Source of the DNA: Tetrahymena thermophila SB210
Lineage: Eukaryota; Ciliophora; Oligohymenophorea; Hymenostomatida; Tetrahymenidae
Reading direction: 5' to 3'
Length of the DNA: 64,000 nucleotides
NCBI RefSeq assembly: GCF_000189635.1
Contig: NW_002476157.1
Span: 186,001 to 250,000 of the forward strand
Below, one piece after another: positions 62,171 to 64,000 of the stretch. Made by a program: the position numbers and the translations under genes. How positions within the stretch are numbered: the stretch's first letter is position 1; every line of letters begins with the position of its first letter. Below the pieces are notes generated by a model that saw nothing but the letters and a program-made list of their open reading frames with translations, was not told the DNA's origin and made no database searches.

Positions 62171-64000
62171 ATGAATAAGAAAGAAAATTAGTGCAAATAT
62201 AGCAAGAATGATTTAGTTTACGCGAAGATTAGGGGTTATCCATGGTGGCCAGGAATCGTAATTCATTTATTAGAGTTAGGAATTTTCCTTTTTCATCATG
62301 CTTCCTTACTATAGATATTATCATATGATCAAGCATAATTATTAGCAATCAAGATTTTTAGGGATAAAAAAATAGAATAAGCGAGCATGAAATTAAGCAT
62401 TTTTGCAAAATTACATAATAATCTTACATCTTTTATTAAACCTAATTAAAGATAGGAGAGATTAAAATGAAGCCCGGAGAAAACGGAGAAAAAAAGTACG
62501 AATTGCTAGTCAATTTCATAGGTGATCACTCACAGTAAATTCGATTTATATGTTTATCAAATAATACCAAAGCAAGCGACAAAGTTTAAAGCATAAAAAA
62601 TTGCAAAGCCATTCTGGTGCATAAAATTTTTCATAGATGTAGATTGAATAGCCACAATTGAAATATTTTTAATAATACTTAGACAGATAGCATTGAAGCA
62701 TTTAGATTCAATATTTTTCAATTATAAATAGTTCAATGGTTAATGAAGATAAGCTTCAGAAATTTTATGTTAAGGAGATAGATTTTAAAAATAAAAAGCG
62801 TAAAAAATTAATGCAATCCATTCAAATAGCGAATGACATTTATAATGGGAAGTACACATACGAAGGTAATACGATATTCATATATTTTATAACAATAGCA
62901 TCATCTTAGCCATTTTTTAGAAAAGAGATTTAGTTTTTCAGTCGTTCATTAATTAATTATTTCATTTGCAGATATAACTTGAGCAAGCAAGCAAGCAAAC
63001 AAACAATAATACAAAATTTTTGCTTTTTTTCTTTTGAGTTGATTTTTAAACTATCGGCTGAAAAAATGAAAATGGAAAAGTCTTAGTAGATCACTTAAAT
63101 ATGTGAAATTGTATCAGAGGAGAATTATTGTGTAGATAGATAATGTTGTGCATTAGCATTAAAAAATTTAAAACAAATTCACAAGCATATAAATCTCTCA
63201 ATTTCCCTCCTTCCTAATAATATCAAAATTTTTTTTTCCCCCCCTCTACTTTCTTTTCTTAATTCTTATTTTTGTTTGAATGGGAATAAAGCAAATAACT
63301 CCTCTTGATCAAATTCCTTTCTGTCTCAATTTAGATTTTCGCATCGATGCTGACTTTTTTGTTAAGAATTCAAGCTTAAACACACACTCTCTCTCACCTT
63401 TAATACCAAATATTGAAATAAAAAATTAATACAGTCAGCAAGTTAGTGAATTGTCTCTCATAACAAACAATTGCAAATATAGATATTTATAAATATTAGA
63501 TAGATCAAATAAAAGCAAAAAAAAAACAATAATAGCAAATATTTTATGAGGATTTAAAATTCGTTCTGCAATTCCATTCATTAAAATATTTTTTTTCTTT
63601 ATTCAATTTAATTTCCAATCATTATTGAGTATGTTTTTTTAAATATTTTAATATTTATCTAAAATTAGAATGGCGAAATAGGGATAAAAAGAGGTCACAG
63701 TAATAGAAAAAGTCAAAATAGAATAAGGATAAAAAATCCTAGTTTAATGAAAGCAATTCTGAAGATGGAAATTCATCAGATGATTAAAGAGATAGCGAAA
63801 TAGAAGACGATGAAGAATATGGACCTGTTTTAACAGCAAGACAGTCATTTAATTCTTAGGTGGCAGGAACACCTGTAGCAGCACTTTCAAATGCTGGTAT
63901 AAATAACAATTAAATATCTTAGCAAAGCAAGTAACCCAAGACCATGAAAAAACCAAGTGGAAAGTTATCTAGTTCAGCAAATGGTCATTAATATCATGAA
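62171..64000 (+). CDS. PWWP-domain protein, partial at the window end
   Basis: Four exons in phase: 62171-62257, 62452-62534, 62732-62865, and 63669 to beyond 64000. The PWWP domain is split over the first three: KNDLVYAKIRGYPWWPGI, then KKYELLVNFIGDHSH, then MVNEDKLQKFYVKEIDF and a basic helix (NKKRKKLMQSIQIA). PWWP folds bind methylated histone H3 (often K36me) and DNA, so a chromatin role is likely. Exon 4 opens EWRNRDKKRSQQQKKSKQ and passes to an acidic Ser/Asp stretch (SEIEDDEEYGP) and Ser/Ala-rich sequence. The third intron is long (803 nt) and holds a T9C7 tract. The C-terminal part lies outside the window. Confidence 0.85.
63196..63262. other. pyrimidine-rich tract with T9C7 inside the PWWP intron
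   Basis: Strongly strand-biased C/T sequence in otherwise AT-rich DNA, including nine T followed by seven C near 63230-63244. Confidence 0.8.

Overview
The window is nuclear DNA of a ciliate, most likely Tetrahymena or a close oligohymenophorean relative. It is very AT-rich. Long coding frames run through TAA and TAG, which must be read as glutamine, and every convincing frame ends at TGA. Genes are cut by short AT-rich GT...AG introns. With this code and phase-checked splicing, most of the window resolves into about 20 protein genes on both strands. I recognised no tRNA, rRNA, CRISPR array or bacterial-type element. All gene names rest on reading motifs by eye; no database search was run.

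Layout. 0-8 kb: mostly non-coding, with one exon-like stretch, then a six-exon CD36/LIMP-2-type membrane protein (+). 8-16.3 kb: a protein with two cyclic-nucleotide-binding domains, a small ORF and a TPR protein (all +). 16.7-24.5 kb: a secreted CS/p23-like protein (-), a small EF-hand protein (+) followed by a tandem duplication, an AMFR/Hrd1-like membrane RING E3 (-), and an acidic Q-rich membrane protein (-). 25.3-33.7 kb: a coiled-coil protein (+), a ciliate-type membrane protein (-), and two tandem paralogous multi-pass membrane proteins (-). 34.2-41.8 kb: a kinesin with an N-terminal extension and a Q/N-rich tail (-), and an Ariadne-type RBR E3 ligase (-). 42.7-51.3 kb: a coiled-coil/Q-rich protein, a RasGEF, and a small putatively acylated protein with a 26-residue duplication (all +). 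51.9-60.4 kb: an eight-exon CIA30/NDUFAF1 complex I assembly factor (-), poorly resolved small genes, an ankyrin protein (+), a 2.3 kb gene-poor stretch, and a five-exon folate-receptor-like protein (-). 60.4-64 kb: a cysteine-rich exon, a field of 4-bp simple repeats, and a PWWP-domain protein (+) that runs off the end.

The genes do not form one pathway. Two ubiquitin ligases, secretory or membrane proteins, signalling proteins (CNBD, RasGEF, EF-hand) and a motor lie side by side, as is usual in a ciliate macronuclear chromosome. The most distinctive items are the tandem membrane paralogs with an exon-like island between them, the extended kinesin, the folate-receptor-like surface protein and the small duplicated-repeat protein. 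I see no clear multi-gene novel system.
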